64,000 nucleotides of DNA from Microbacterium album (GCF_014643695.1 NZ_BMJY01000002.1:380550-444549), one strand, 5' to 3'. Positions 16,099 to 24,503 are shown, counted from the stretch's first letter. Numbers and translations are program-made. The notes: generated by a model not told the origin, from the letters alone.

Positions 16099-16713
16099 AT
16101 GTCCGACCAGACCACGCTCAGCGCCGAGGTGCGCACCCAGTTCGGCAAGGGCTTCGCCCGCCGTCTGCGCGCCGCGCACAAGATCCCCGCCGTCCTGTAC
16201 GGCCACGGCACCGAGCCCGTGCACCTGGCGCTCCCGGGCCACGAGACGCTCCTGCTCGTCCGTCGCGCGAACGCGCTCGTCGAGCTCGACATCGAGGGCC
16301 GCAAGCAGCTCGCGCTCGTGAAGGACGTCCAGCGCGACCCGGTGCGCCAGGTCATCGAGCACGTCGATCTCGTCGTGATCAACAAGGGCGAGAAGGTGCA
16401 CGTGGATGTGCCGCTCGTGGTCGTCGGCGAGCCCTTCGCCGGCACGATCGCCAATCTCGATGCGACCTCGCTGTCGCTGGAGGTGCTCGCCACCGACATC
16501 CCCGACCACATCGAGGTCGACGTCGAGGGCCTGGAGGACGGCGCGCAGATCACCGCCGCCGACGTGAAGCTGCCCGAGGGTGCCACGCTCGTGACCGAGC
16601 CCGACACGCTCGTGATCGCGGTCGCGACGCCGCAGCTCGACACGACCTCGGACGCCGAGGGCGACGCCGAGGCTCCCGCCGAGGAGAGCTCCTCGGACGA
16701 GGCCGCCGAGTAA
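16099..16713 (+). CDS. rplY: 50S ribosomal protein L25 (general stress protein CTC form)
   Basis: The 204-residue protein has the N-terminal L25 5S-rRNA-binding domain (about 1-90, with GKGFARRLRAAHKIPAVLYGHG) and the C-terminal TL5/CTC beta domain (about 100-185, with DVPLVVVGEP and EVDVEGLEDG), followed by an acidic Ala/Glu/Ser tail. It sits in the central protuberance of the large ribosomal subunit. The ATG at 16099 has GAGGAGAG upstream. It precedes pth, the conserved actinobacterial order, with a terminator hairpin between. Confidence 0.95.
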   Translation: MSDQTTLSAEVRTQFGKGFARRLRAAHKIPAVLYGHGTEPVHLALPGHETLLLVRRANALVELDIEGRKQLALVKDVQRDPVRQVIEHVDLVVINKGEKVHVDVPLVVVGEPFAGTIANLDATSLSLEVLATDIPDHIEVDVEGLEDGAQITAADVKLPEGATLVTEPDTLVIAVATPQLDTTSDAEGDAEAPAEESSSDEAAE

Positions 16714-16731
16714 CACCGGCTCTGCTACGGC

Positions 16732-16763
16732 ACGAGGGGGCGCGAGCGATCGCGTCCCCTCGT
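16732..16763 (+). terminator. Hairpin after rplY
   Basis: ACGAGGGG(G)CGCG pairs with CGCG(T)CCCCTCGT around a six-base loop just after the rplY stop codon; pth starts 60 bp later. It may attenuate rather than fully stop read-through. Confidence 0.65.
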
Positions 16764-16825
16764 CCTGTTCTGCGGCAGGATCGAGGCGGGTCGAGACGGG
16801 CGGCCGGAGGAGGAGGGCATTCGCG

Positions 16826-17413
16826 ATGGCGGAGACATGGCTGATCGTGGGGCTGGGCAACCCCGGCCCCCGCTACGAGGCGACGCGGCACAACGTCGGC
16901 CAGATGGTCGTCGACGAGCTCGCGGCGCGCCGCTCCGAGCCGTTCCGGCAGCACAGGGCGAACGCGCGCGTCGCGGAGACCTGGCTGCGTCCGGGGGCCG
17001 CGAAGCTGATCCTCGCCAAGCCCAACTCCTTCATGAACGTCTCCGGCGGGCCCGTGGCCGGTCTGGCGCGCTTCTACAGCACGGATGCCGCGCACGTGGT
17101 CATCGTGCACGACGAGCTCGACATCCCGTTCGACTCGCTGCGGCTCAAGTCCGGCGGCGGTCACGGCGGCCACAACGGCGTGCGCGATGTCGCCAAGGCG
17201 CTCGCCACGCCCGAGTTCCTGCGGGTGCGCGTCGGCATCGGCCGGCCCCCGGGCCGTCAGGACCCTGCCGACTGGGTGCTCGACCCCTTCAGCGCCGGGG
17301 AGCGCCAGACCCTCCCGATCCTGATCTCGGACGCCGCCGACGCCGTCGAGCGGATCGTCGAGGACGGACTCGTGGCCGCCCAGCAGAGGTTCCACGCGCC
17401 GAAGGGCGAGTAG
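16826..17413 (+). CDS. pth: Peptidyl-tRNA hydrolase
   Basis: The 195-residue enzyme recycles peptidyl-tRNA released by stalled ribosomes. Key features are GLGNPGPRYEATRHNVG with N12 and the catalytic H22, KPNSFMN, the HDELDIP motif with the catalytic Asp, and SGGGHGGHNG. Length is normal. The ATG has a strong GGAGGAGGAG upstream, though about 8-10 bases away. Confidence 0.96.
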   Translation: MAETWLIVGLGNPGPRYEATRHNVGQMVVDELAARRSEPFRQHRANARVAETWLRPGAAKLILAKPNSFMNVSGGPVAGLARFYSTDAAHVVIVHDELDIPFDSLRLKSGGGHGGHNGVRDVAKALATPEFLRVRVGIGRPPGRQDPADWVLDPFSAGERQTLPILISDAADAVERIVEDGLVAAQQRFHAPKGE

Positions 17414-17463
17414 AGCCGGCTCCGGCGGCACCTCCCGAGGCCGCGCCGCTGAGCGGCCCGGCC

Positions 17464-17961
17464 TCAGAGGGCCGCGGTCGCGCCCATGCCGATGCTCAGC
17501 CCGACGAACGCCGCGAAGCCGGCGACGGCCGGGCCGATTCCGGCGACGACGATCGCGGCGATCGCGCTGCCGCGCCCCCGGCGCTGCACCGTCGCGACGA
17601 TGCCCTGCACGAGCGCCCACACGCCGAGCCCCGTGCCCGCCCAGCCGGCGATCTCGGCCAGCAGGACCCACGAGCGCACGGGGGTGAGGAGCTCGGGCCC
17701 CGGGTTCACGGCGCTCAGGAGGTCGTCGCCCACGCCGGCGCCGATCGCGCCGCACGCGATGGCGAGCGCGGCGCTCGACCCGATCGTCGCGATCAGCGCC
17801 AGCAGCAGCGCGATGCGCCCGAGAGCGGCGGATCGTCGGGGCTCGGGAGCCTGCAGCGCCGCCGCGTAGCGGGGATCGCGCGGCGGCACATACGGCGCAG
17901 CCGGGGGTGTGTAGCCCGGCACGGGCTGCGGCGGGAAGTCCGGATGGTGCGGGGCGCTCAC
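17464..17961 (-). CDS. Pro-rich N-terminus membrane protein of unknown function
   Basis: The 165-residue protein has a Pro-rich cytoplasmic start (residues 1-40) and three to four predicted transmembrane helices (about 47-70, 98-120, 132-160). This layout is common in actinobacterial DUF4190/DUF4064-like proteins, but I cannot assign a family. The GTG at 17961 lies exactly 6 bases after TAGGGT, suggesting a leaderless mRNA. It is convergent with pth. Confidence 0.75.
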   Translation of the reverse strand: MSAPHHPDFPPQPVPGYTPPAAPYVPPRDPRYAAALQAPEPRRSAALGRIALLLALIATIGSSAALAIACGAIGAGVGDDLLSAVNPGPELLTPVRSWVLLAEIAGWAGTGLGVWALVQGIVATVQRRGRGSAIAAIVVAGIGPAVAGFAAFVGLSIGMGATAAL

Positions 17962-18068
17962 GGCACCACCCTATGACGCCGGGTGGCAGCCCGGGAGCGC
18001 GGCTCACCATGCGCAATACGCGCTCGAAGCCGGTCGTCGTGTAGCCTGTGCGCATCTCGCATGCAAGC

Positions 18069-18086
18069 ACTGGCACAAATGCCAGT
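18069..18086. promoter_or_regulatory. Perfect 7-bp inverted repeat, candidate operator
   Basis: ACTGGCA (18069-18075), CAAA, TGCCAGT (18080-18086). It lies 20 bases before the first start codon of the PD-(D/E)XK-like gene and overlaps TATACA. It could be a repressor site or an mRNA hairpin near the ribosome site. Confidence 0.45.
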
Positions 18087-18090
18087 ATAC

Positions 18091-18127
18091 AGGCCGGAGG
18101 GGCGCATGGAGGCCGGAGGGCGCATGG
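18091..18127 (+). repeat. Tandem duplication of a ribosome-binding site plus start codon
   Basis: AGGCCGGAGGGGCGCATGG (18091-18109) is immediately followed by AGGCCGGAGGGCGCATGG (18110-18127). Both copies contain GGAGG at start-codon distance from an ATG, at 18106 and 18124, and the two ATGs are in the same frame. One G differs between copies. Confidence 0.8.
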
Positions 18128-19380
18128 ACTACGCCGGGTTCGTCGCTGTGCACCGCCTCCGCGCGCCGTCCGTGCCCGCGGAGGTGCGCCGGCGCGCTGG
18201 GTCGGACGCGGTGCTCGCGGACGCCCTGATCGGCTACGAGCTGGCGTGCCGCTGGGGCGAGATCCTGCACCGCCTCCTGTCCGACGGATCCCGTCCGTCC
18301 TACGACGAGCACGTCTCCCTGCTCGACGACGAATACGCGCCCTGGGCCAACCGCTGGTACTCCGAGCTGCTCGTCAGCATCTGGGCCTACCGCGAGGCCG
18401 TCTCGGCGTACCTCGCCTCCGCTCCGGCGACCGGCGGGCGGCCGGCGCCCCCTCCCGAGCTCCTCGCCGAGACGCAGCGGCTCACGGGACTGCTCGACCT
18501 TCTGCGCTTCCATGTGTCGCAGCGGTTCTTCCAGGCGGGGTGGATGGGCACGCTGTTCCCGGAGCGCTTCGGTCGCCGCGGCACCGAACGGTTCTTCCCC
18601 GGGATGGCCGCCCGAACGCGGCTGAGCATGGCCCGCCAGGGCGTCGATCTGGTCGAGCTGCGCGAGGCGGCCGCATCGCTGGAGGCGCGCGGCATCGACG
18701 AAGCGCGCGAGCTGCGTCGCGCGACGAACGGCGTGCTCGCCGAGCTGGACACGGGCGTGATGCTGGCGGAGTCGATCGCGCGCTACCCGCAGGACCGGAT
18801 CGCGGCCCTGCCCGCGCCCCCGCAGTTCGAGCAGTTCGCGGGCCCCGCCAACGCCGACTTCCTCCTGATCGACGTGAGGTCCCGGCGCGTGCGCGGCATC
18901 CAGGTGAAGTCGACTGTGCGCGCTGTGCAGAAGCGCGACATCGACGCGGATCGCATCTCGCTGCTGTCGGTGGCCGAGGACCTCCAGAGCTACGCGGTCC
19001 CGCCGGGGGTGCAGCGGGCGGGGGAACGCGTCCCGTGGCCCGGTGTCCTGGCGCTGCGCGCGCTCACCGTCGGAACGTACGTCACGGCGCTCGCGAGCCA
19101 CATGTCGCGCAAGGAGTTCGAGGCCTACAAGAGCCGCGCCACGGAGCTGCTGCCCGACAGCATTCCCGAGGCGTCGCGCCGGCTCGTGGTGATCGCCGAG
19201 TCGGCCGAGCGGGAGCGTCGAGCCACGCCCGCGCGTCCGCCGCGACCGGTGTCGGCGAAGGTCGCATGGCGCCGGTTCAAGCAGCGGGAACGCGCGCGCT
19301 TCGATCAGATCGTGTCCCTCGCGTATGCGCGCGCTCTCGAGGACCTGGCCGCCCCCGAAGGGCGCGTCCCGCGCTCCTGA
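18106..19380 (+). CDS. Uncharacterised protein with a PD-(D/E)XK-nuclease-like motif
   Basis: The gene encodes 424 residues from the first ATG (418 from the second at 18124). I do not recognise the family. The first 230 residues look mostly helical. Around residues 236-262 (second-ATG numbering) is E236, ADFLLID with D245 and D250, a turn SRRVRG, then IQVKS with Q260 and K262. This beta-turn-beta arrangement with D...QxK resembles the Mrr-like PD-(D/E)XK nuclease core. The last 60 residues are basic. Base composition matches the neighbours, so recent transfer is not indicated. It ends 10 bp from the convergent cas6 gene, with no terminator between. Two tandem ribosome sites and a 7-bp palindrome precede it. 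The nuclease call is inference. Confidence 0.6.
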   Translation: MEAGGRMDYAGFVAVHRLRAPSVPAEVRRRAGSDAVLADALIGYELACRWGEILHRLLSDGSRPSYDEHVSLLDDEYAPWANRWYSELLVSIWAYREAVSAYLASAPATGGRPAPPPELLAETQRLTGLLDLLRFHVSQRFFQAGWMGTLFPERFGRRGTERFFPGMAARTRLSMARQGVDLVELREAAASLEARGIDEARELRRATNGVLAELDTGVMLAESIARYPQDRIAALPAPPQFEQFAGPANADFLLIDVRSRRVRGIQVKSTVRAVQKRDIDADRISLLSVAEDLQSYAVPPGVQRAGERVPWPGVLALRALTVGTYVTALASHMSRKEFEAYKSRATELLPDSIPEASRRLVVIAESAERERRATPARPPRPVSAKVAWRRFKQRERARFDQIVSLAYARALEDLAAPEGRVPRS

Positions 19381-19390
19381 CGGGCCGAGC

Positions 19391-20185
19391 CTAGAGGAGG
19401 CGCATGCGCCCGAATCCGTACGTCGTGCGCGCGCCCGCCCCCAGGTACTCGGCCATCCGGAGCAGCGAGGCGAAGCGCGCCAGCACGACCTCTTCGTCGC
19501 CGCGGTACGTGACTTCCCCGACGAACCCGGGCACGATGCGCTGATTCGCCAGCCGCAGCACCTCCGTGCGGCCCGCGACGCGGGAGACCCAGAGGGTCGC
19601 GCGTTCCGCGGGTGTGGCCTCGAGGCGGGGGATGCCGGCCGGGGCGAGCGTGTTCCAGCGCGCGGCGAGCGACACGAAGAGCGAACCCGGGTCCACCCAG
19701 GGGGTCGTGCTCTTCCCGTGCCGCAGGGTCGTGGCGGTCAGGTACCGCACCGCGAGCAGCCGCGGTGCCGAGCCCGGTTCGCACACGAGGCGCGTCCAGG
19801 GGGCGGCGCTGTCCGGGCCGGCGGACGCCTCGCGGAGGGTGAGGACCGCCTCCCCGAGACGCAGCCGGCCATCATCACGCGCGCGCCGCAGCAGGCGCTG
19901 CGCGAGCGCGGGACGCGCCACACCGACCTCGAGCACGCCGCCGTCCGTCTGCGGAGTCCACCACGCGCTCCACGCCTTCGCCGGTCCGTTGTGGGGCGAC
20001 AGCGCGTCCTCCTCCTCGTCGCCGAGCCAGGCACTGACCGCGCCGTGCAGATGGTGCGGGCGTGGCGGTTCCGCCGATCCGGCGAAGCGCAGCAGATACC
20101 GCGCGAGCGCCGCGTCCGCAGCGCCGGCGGCGCCCAACGGCGCAGGATCCCGCACGGAAACATCAGCATATATGCGGGTGTCCAC
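19391..20185 (-). CDS. cas6: Orphan Cas6-family CRISPR RNA endoribonuclease homologue
   Basis: The 264-residue protein has the RAMP/Cas6 layout. The C-terminal half carries the Cas6_C features: a segment like PWVDPGSLFVSLAARWNTL, then PGFVGEVTYRG, LARFASLLRMAEYLGAG, and the Gly-rich loop GAGARTTYGFG (about 249-259). Near the N-terminus, PHHLHGAVSAWL offers H44, H45 and H47 as candidate catalytic histidines. Cas6 normally cuts pre-crRNA within repeats. No cas1, cas2, effector gene or CRISPR array is in this window. The GTG start at 20185 lies 8 bases after TAGCGT, so the mRNA is nearly leaderless. It sits between the backbone genes pth and mfd, divergent from mfd and convergent with the PD-(D/E)XK-like gene. 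Confidence 0.75.
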   Translation of the reverse strand: MDTRIYADVSVRDPAPLGAAGAADAALARYLLRFAGSAEPPRPHHLHGAVSAWLGDEEEDALSPHNGPAKAWSAWWTPQTDGGVLEVGVARPALAQRLLRRARDDGRLRLGEAVLTLREASAGPDSAAPWTRLVCEPGSAPRLLAVRYLTATTLRHGKSTTPWVDPGSLFVSLAARWNTLAPAGIPRLEATPAERATLWVSRVAGRTEVLRLANQRIVPGFVGEVTYRGDEEVVLARFASLLRMAEYLGAGARTTYGFGRMRLL

Positions 20186-20301
20186 GATCGATCACGCTAG
20201 TGGAGCGGTCGAGGCTGGGACAAGGGCCGCGCGCATCCGGGTCGCGTCCCGGCGGTGGATCCCCGGGAGCCCCGGCCGCATCCGCCGCGTAGAATCCTCT
20301 G
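20186..20301. promoter_or_regulatory. Divergent promoter region of cas6 and mfd
   Basis: On the minus strand TAGCGT (20199-20194) precedes the cas6 GTG by 8 bases. On the plus strand TAGAAT (20290-20295) precedes the mfd GTG by exactly 6 bases. Neither gene has a ribosome-binding site here. Nothing else is evident in the 116 bp. Confidence 0.55.
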
Positions 20302-23300
20302 GTGACTGTTCAGGGGATCGTGCGCGCCCTCGAGACCGCCGAATCGTTCCGGGACGCTCTCACCGCCTCGTCCGTCGATGCCGATCTGTCGCTCGTCGAC
20401 GGTCTCGACGCCCCCGCGCTCGCCGCGCTCCTGGCGCGCCGAACCGCGGCGGGCCAGCCCGCGGCCCTGCTCGCGATCGCCCCGACGGGGCGGCGCGCCG
20501 AGAGCCTCGGCGCCGCCCTCGGCGCGCTGATGCCCGGCGCCGAGGTGCTGCACTTCCCCGCGTGGGAGACGCTGCCCCACGAGCGGCTCAGCCCCAGCGC
20601 AGAGACGGTCGGGCGCCGTCTTGCCGTGCTGCGCCGTCTTGCCGACGGGGACGGCGCGACGCCGCTCGTCGTGACGGCCTCCGTGCGGGCCGCCATCCAG
20701 CCGCTCGCGCGCGACCTCGACCGGGTCGTGCCGATCCGGCTCGCGGTCGGAAGCCGCGGCCACGACCTCGACGACATCGCGGCGCGTCTCGTGGCGCTCG
20801 CCTATGCGCGCGTGGACATGGTCTCGCGACGCGGTGAGTTCGCCGTGCGCGGCGGCATCCTCGACGTCTTCCCACCCGTGGCGGACCACCCGCTCCGGAT
20901 CGAGCTGTTCGGCGACGAGGTGGATCAGATCCGCGCGTTCTCGGTCGCGGACCAGCGGTCCCTCCCGGGTGAGGTGCGCGAGGTCGAGCTCGTGCCGAGC
21001 CGCGAGCTGCTGCTGACCGACGCGGTGCGCGACCGTGCCCGAGAGCTCCGCGACGAGCTGCCGGGCGTCGCGCAGCTGCTCGAGAAGATGGCGCAGGGCA
21101 TCCCCGTCGAGGGCATGGAGTCGCTCACGCCCGCCGTCGCCGGCCCGCTCGTCTCGCTCCCGACGTACCTGCCGCGCGGCACCGCCGTCGCCCTCGTCGA
21201 TCCCGAGCGCGCCGTGTCCCGCGCCCTGACCCTGGGGGAGACCAACCGCGAGTTCCTTCAGGCGGCCTGGAGCGCCGCGACGAGCGGCGCCGAGGCCCCC
21301 ATCAACCTGGACGCGGGTGACTTCCTCACCCTTTCCCGCCTGCACGAGGACGTGCGCGAGCGCGGGGGCGTCTGGTGGACGCTCAGTCCGTTCGACTCGG
21401 GCGCCGCCGAGACCGCGGCGGAACTCGACGAGCTCGCCGGCGACGGCGTGACGATCGCCCCCGATCCGGGGGCCGCGATCCGTGTCGACGGATCCGCGGT
21501 GCCCTCCTTCCAGGGTAACATCGACGGCGCGACCGCACACGTGGCCCAGCGGCTCGGCGAGGGGTGGCGCGTCGTCGTGGCGGCCGGCGGCGCCGGTCTC
21601 GTGGAGCGGGCGCGCGACGTGCTCGCCGAGCGGGGCCTGGCGGCGCGCATCGTGGACTCGCTCGACGAGGAGCCCGAGGCGGGGGTCGCGACGCTCGTCT
21701 GCGCGAGCATCGAGCGCGGATTCGAGTCGCCCGAGGCGCGCCTGGCCGTCCTCACCGAGAACGAGTTCTACGGGCGCACGATCGGCGGCGATTCCCGCGT
21801 CGTCAAGAAGCTCGCGACGCGGCGCCGCAACGTCGTCGACCCGCTCCAGCTCAAGCCCGGCGACTACGTCGTGCACGCCACTCACGGCATCGGGCGCTTC
21901 GTGGAGATGACGCAGCGCGAGGTGTCCGGGGGTGGCCGCAACGCGACCAAGAGCACGCGCGACTATCTCGTGCTCGAGTACGCGCCGTCCAAGCGCGGCT
22001 ATCCGGGCGACAAGCTGTACGTGCCCACCGATCAGCTCGACCTGCTCTCGAAGTACGTGGGCGGGGAGTCGCCCGCGCTGTCGAAGATGGGCGGCAGCGA
22101 CTGGGCGCAGGCCAAGGGCAAGGCGCGCAGGGCCGTGCGCGACATCGCCGTGGAGCTGGTCAAGCTCTACTCGGCGCGGATGGCGGCGAAGGGCCACGCG
22201 TTCGGCCCGGACACGCCCTGGCAGCGGGAGCTGGAGGAGGCGTTCCCGTTCGCGGAGACCCCGGACCAGCTGCAGACCATCGACGAGGTCAAGCGCGACA
22301 TGGAGCGGCCCATCCCGATGGACCGCCTGCTGTCGGGCGACGTCGGGTTCGGCAAGACCGAGGTCGCCGTGCGCGCCGCGTTCAAGGCCATCCAGGACGG
22401 CAAGCAGGTCGCGATGCTCGTGCCGACGACGCTCCTGGTCAAGCAGCACCTCGACACCTTCACGGAGCGCTTCGCGGGCTTCCCCGTCACGGTCAAGCCG
22501 CTGTCCCGGTTCCAGACCGACAAGGAGGCCAGGGCGACCATCCAGGGCCTGCTCGACGGCACGGTCGACATGGTGATCGGCACGCACCGCATCCTGACGG
22601 AGCAGGTGGCCTTCAAGGACCTCGGGCTCATGATCATCGACGAGGAGCAGCGCTTCGGCGTCGAGCACAAGGACGCGCTGAAGAAACTCAAGACCAACGT
22701 CGACATCCTCGCCATGAGCGCCACGCCCATCCCGCGCACGCTCGAGATGGCGGTGACGGGCATCCGCGAGATGTCGACGCTGGCGACGCCGCCGGAGGAC
22801 CGCCACCCGATCCTGTCGTACGTCGGCCCCCGGAACGACAAGCAGATCGCCGCGGCGATCCGGCGCGAGCTGCTGCGCGAGGGTCAGGTCTTCTACGTGC
22901 ACAACCGCGTCAGCTCGATCAACTCGGTCGCGGCGCACCTCGCCGAGCTCGTGCCCGACGCCCGCATCGCGGTGGCGCACGGGAAGATGGGGGAGCACCA
23001 GCTCGAGCAGGTCGTCGACGACTTCTGGGAGCGCAAGTTCGACGTCCTGGTGTGCACGACCATCATCGAGACCGGCATCGACATCACGAACGCGAACACG
23101 ATCATCATCGACCGCGCCGACAAGTACGGGCTCGCCCAGCTGCACCAGCTGCGCGGACGCGTGGGCCGCGGACGCGAGCGCGCGTACGCGTACTTCGTCT
23201 ACGACGAGAACAAGCCGCTGTCCGAGACCGCGGCCGACCGTCTGCAGACGATCGCGGTGCACAACGACCTCGGCTCGGGGATCCAGGTCGCGATGAAGGA

Positions 23301-23940
23301 CCTCGAGCTGCGCGGCGCGGGCAACCTGCTCGGCGCCGAGCAGGCCGGCCACATCGCCGGCGTCGGGTTCGACCTGTACCTGCGGATGATCGGCGAGGCC
23401 GTCGCGACGTTCCGCGGCGAGGACACCGAGGGGCCGGTCGAGCTGCGGCTGGAGCTGCCCGTCGAGGCCCGCCTGCCGGAGTCGTACGTGGACGCCGAGC
23501 GCCTGCGCCTCGAGGCCTACCAGAAGCTGTCGGCCGCCGCGACAGCGACGGCCAAGGACGACGCGATCGACCTCGTGGTGGAGGAGCTCACCGACCGGTA
23601 CGGCGCACCCCCGCCCGAGGTCGACGGGCTCGTGGCCGTCGCGCGCCTGCGCCGCCGCGCGGCGCAGGCCGGACTCACGGACGTCGTCGCCATGGGCCGC
23701 AACCTGCGGATCGCCCCGGCGCGGCTGCCCGACTCGATACGCGTGCGCCTGCAGCGCCTCTACCCCGGCGCGAAGCTGCTCGCGGGCGGCGAGGCCATGG
23801 TCGTGCCGCTGCCGACGGCAGGCGGCGAGCCGCTCGCGGACGCCGACCTGCTCGCCTGGGTCGCGCGCCTGATCGACGTCATCTTCCCCGCGCGGGACGG
23901 CGAGGCCGCCCCGGCGGCCACCGGCGCCGCCACGCCCTGA
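20302..23940 (+). CDS. mfd: Transcription-repair coupling factor
   Basis: The 1212-residue ATPase pushes RNA polymerase off DNA lesions and recruits UvrA. The UvrB-homology region is at the N-terminus (FPAWETLPHERLSP, RRGEFAVRGGILDVFP), the RNA-polymerase interaction domain around 515-590 (LKPGDYVVHATHGIGRF), then the RecG-like motor with Walker A GDVGFGKTE, the DEEQ box IIDEEQRFGV, motif III MSATPIPRTLEM and motif VI QLRGRVGRGRERAYAYF, and the TRCF C-terminal domain. Length is normal. The GTG start lies exactly 6 bases after TAGAAT and lacks a ribosome site. It is followed by a GNAT gene and the nhaA-mazG unit. Confidence 0.97.
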   Translation: MTVQGIVRALETAESFRDALTASSVDADLSLVDGLDAPALAALLARRTAAGQPAALLAIAPTGRRAESLGAALGALMPGAEVLHFPAWETLPHERLSPSAETVGRRLAVLRRLADGDGATPLVVTASVRAAIQPLARDLDRVVPIRLAVGSRGHDLDDIAARLVALAYARVDMVSRRGEFAVRGGILDVFPPVADHPLRIELFGDEVDQIRAFSVADQRSLPGEVREVELVPSRELLLTDAVRDRARELRDELPGVAQLLEKMAQGIPVEGMESLTPAVAGPLVSLPTYLPRGTAVALVDPERAVSRALTLGETNREFLQAAWSAATSGAEAPINLDAGDFLTLSRLHEDVRERGGVWWTLSPFDSGAAETAAELDELAGDGVTIAPDPGAAIRVDGSAVPSFQGNIDGATAHVAQRLGEGWRVVVAAGGAGLVERARDVLAERGLAARIVDSLDEEPEAGVATLVCASIERGFESPEARLAVLTENEFYGRTIGGDSRVVKKLATRRRNVVDPLQLKPGDYVVHATHGIGRFVEMTQREVSGGGRNATKSTRDYLVLEYAPSKRGYPGDKLYVPTDQLDLLSKYVGGESPALSKMGGSDWAQAKGKARRAVRDIAVELVKLYSARMAAKGHAFGPDTPWQRELEEAFPFAETPDQLQTIDEVKRDMERPIPMDRLLSGDVGFGKTEVAVRAAFKAIQDGKQVAMLVPTTLLVKQHLDTFTERFAGFPVTVKPLSRFQTDKEARATIQGLLDGTVDMVIGTHRILTEQVAFKDLGLMIIDEEQRFGVEHKDALKKLKTNVDILAMSATPIPRTLEMAVTGIREMSTLATPPEDRHPILSYVGPRNDKQIAAAIRRELLREGQVFYVHNRVSSINSVAAHLAELVPDARIAVAHGKMGEHQLEQVVDDFWERKFDVLVCTTIIETGIDITNANTIIIDRADKYGLAQLHQLRGRVGRGRERAYAYFVYDENKPLSETAADRLQTIAVHNDLGSGIQVAMKDLELRGAGNLLGAEQAGHIAGVGFDLYLRMIGEAVATFRGEDTEGPVELRLELPVEARLPESYVDAERLRLEAYQKLSAAATATAKDDAIDLVVEELTDRYGAPPPEVDGLVAVARLRRRAAQAGLTDVVAMGRNLRIAPARLPDSIRVRLQRLYPGAKLLAGGEAMVVPLPTAGGEPLADADLLAWVARLIDVIFPARDGEAAPAATGAATP

Positions 23941-23998
23941 GGCGGCCCGCACGCCCCGGGGGCTTGAGCGCTTCGCACGCCCGCGCTTGGATGGGCGC

Positions 23999-24334
23999 AT
24001 GACGGATCCCGAGGCGACGACGCCGCACGTGCGCATCACCGAGAACCCCGAGCACAGCCGCTTCGAGGCGCATCTCGCGGGCGACAGCGCGGAACCCGAG
24101 GGGTCGGCCGACGGCGAGCTCGTCGGGGTCCTGGCTTACTCGGACGACGAGGACACCCGCACCCTGCTGCACACCGTGGTCGGCGAGGAGCACTCCGGCC
24201 ACGGCATCGGCGGCGAGCTCGTCGCGCGGGCGTTCGCCGAGGCGCGCGAGCGGGGGCGGCGCCTCGTGCCGGTCTGCACGTTCGTCCAGGCCTGGCTCGA
24301 GCGTCACCCGGACCAGCGCGACCTCGTCGCCTGA
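23999..24334 (+). CDS. YjdJ-type GNAT-like acetyltransferase
   Basis: The 111-residue protein matches the short GCN5-like family: ELVGVLAYSDDEDTRTLLHTVV, then HSGHGIGGELVARAFAEAR (the acetyl-CoA pyrophosphate loop region) and RRLVPVCTFVQAWLERHPD, the typical end. Such proteins are thought to acetylate small amines or proteins; the substrate is unknown. The ATG lies exactly 6 bases after TTGGAT. It follows mfd by 58 bp. Confidence 0.85.
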   Translation: MTDPEATTPHVRITENPEHSRFEAHLAGDSAEPEGSADGELVGVLAYSDDEDTRTLLHTVVGEEHSGHGIGGELVARAFAEARERGRRLVPVCTFVQAWLERHPDQRDLVA

Positions 24335-24415
24335 TCCGCGGCGCCGTCCGCGGGCGACGACGCCGAGCGACCGGCCGCCTGGGCGCGGTGCCGGGGCGTT
24401 GTCGGCGCATCTCGG

Positions 24416-24421
24416 TAGGAT
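24416..24421 (+). promoter_or_regulatory. -10 hexamer for the nhaA leader transcript
   Basis: TAGGAT directly abuts the structured leader. With the six-base spacing seen at leaderless genes in this window, +1 would fall near 24428. No clear -35 is visible. Confidence 0.45.
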
Positions 24422-24503
24422 GGATCGCGGAGTGCCGGGAAGTCTGGTCGGCGACGGACACCCGTGTGTCCGTACCACCGCGATCCCGTCCGCCGCGCGG
24501 ACG
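24422..24503 (+). ncRNA. Structured 5' leader of nhaA, candidate riboswitch
   Basis: Four helices can be drawn, all perfect. P1 pairs 24422-24430 (GGATCGCGG) with 24478-24486. Inside it P2 pairs GCCG (24434-24437) with CGGC (24449-24452) around GGAAGTCTGGT, and P3 pairs ACGGACAC (24454-24461) with GTGTCCGT (24466-24473) around CCGT, giving a three-way junction. Directly after P1 a fourth hairpin pairs CGTCCGC (24487-24493) with GCGGACG (24497-24503). It ends 7 bases before AAAGG and 13 before the nhaA ATG. The ligand is unknown; Na+ or pH control is a guess from the downstream gene. Confidence 0.6.

Noticed and set aside
19391..20301. CRISPR array near cas6
   Set aside because: No regularly spaced direct repeats were found next to cas6 or elsewhere in the window.
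20197..24039. A 1280-codon open frame on the minus strand opposite mfd
   Set aside because: It is the antisense shadow of a high-GC gene: its sequence is Arg/Asp/Leu-rich without any motif, and mfd is unmistakable on the plus strand.
24422..24503. nhaA leader as a cobalamin riboswitch
   Set aside because: GGGAAGTCTGGT slightly recalls a cobalamin element, but the B12 box and the remaining conserved core are absent.
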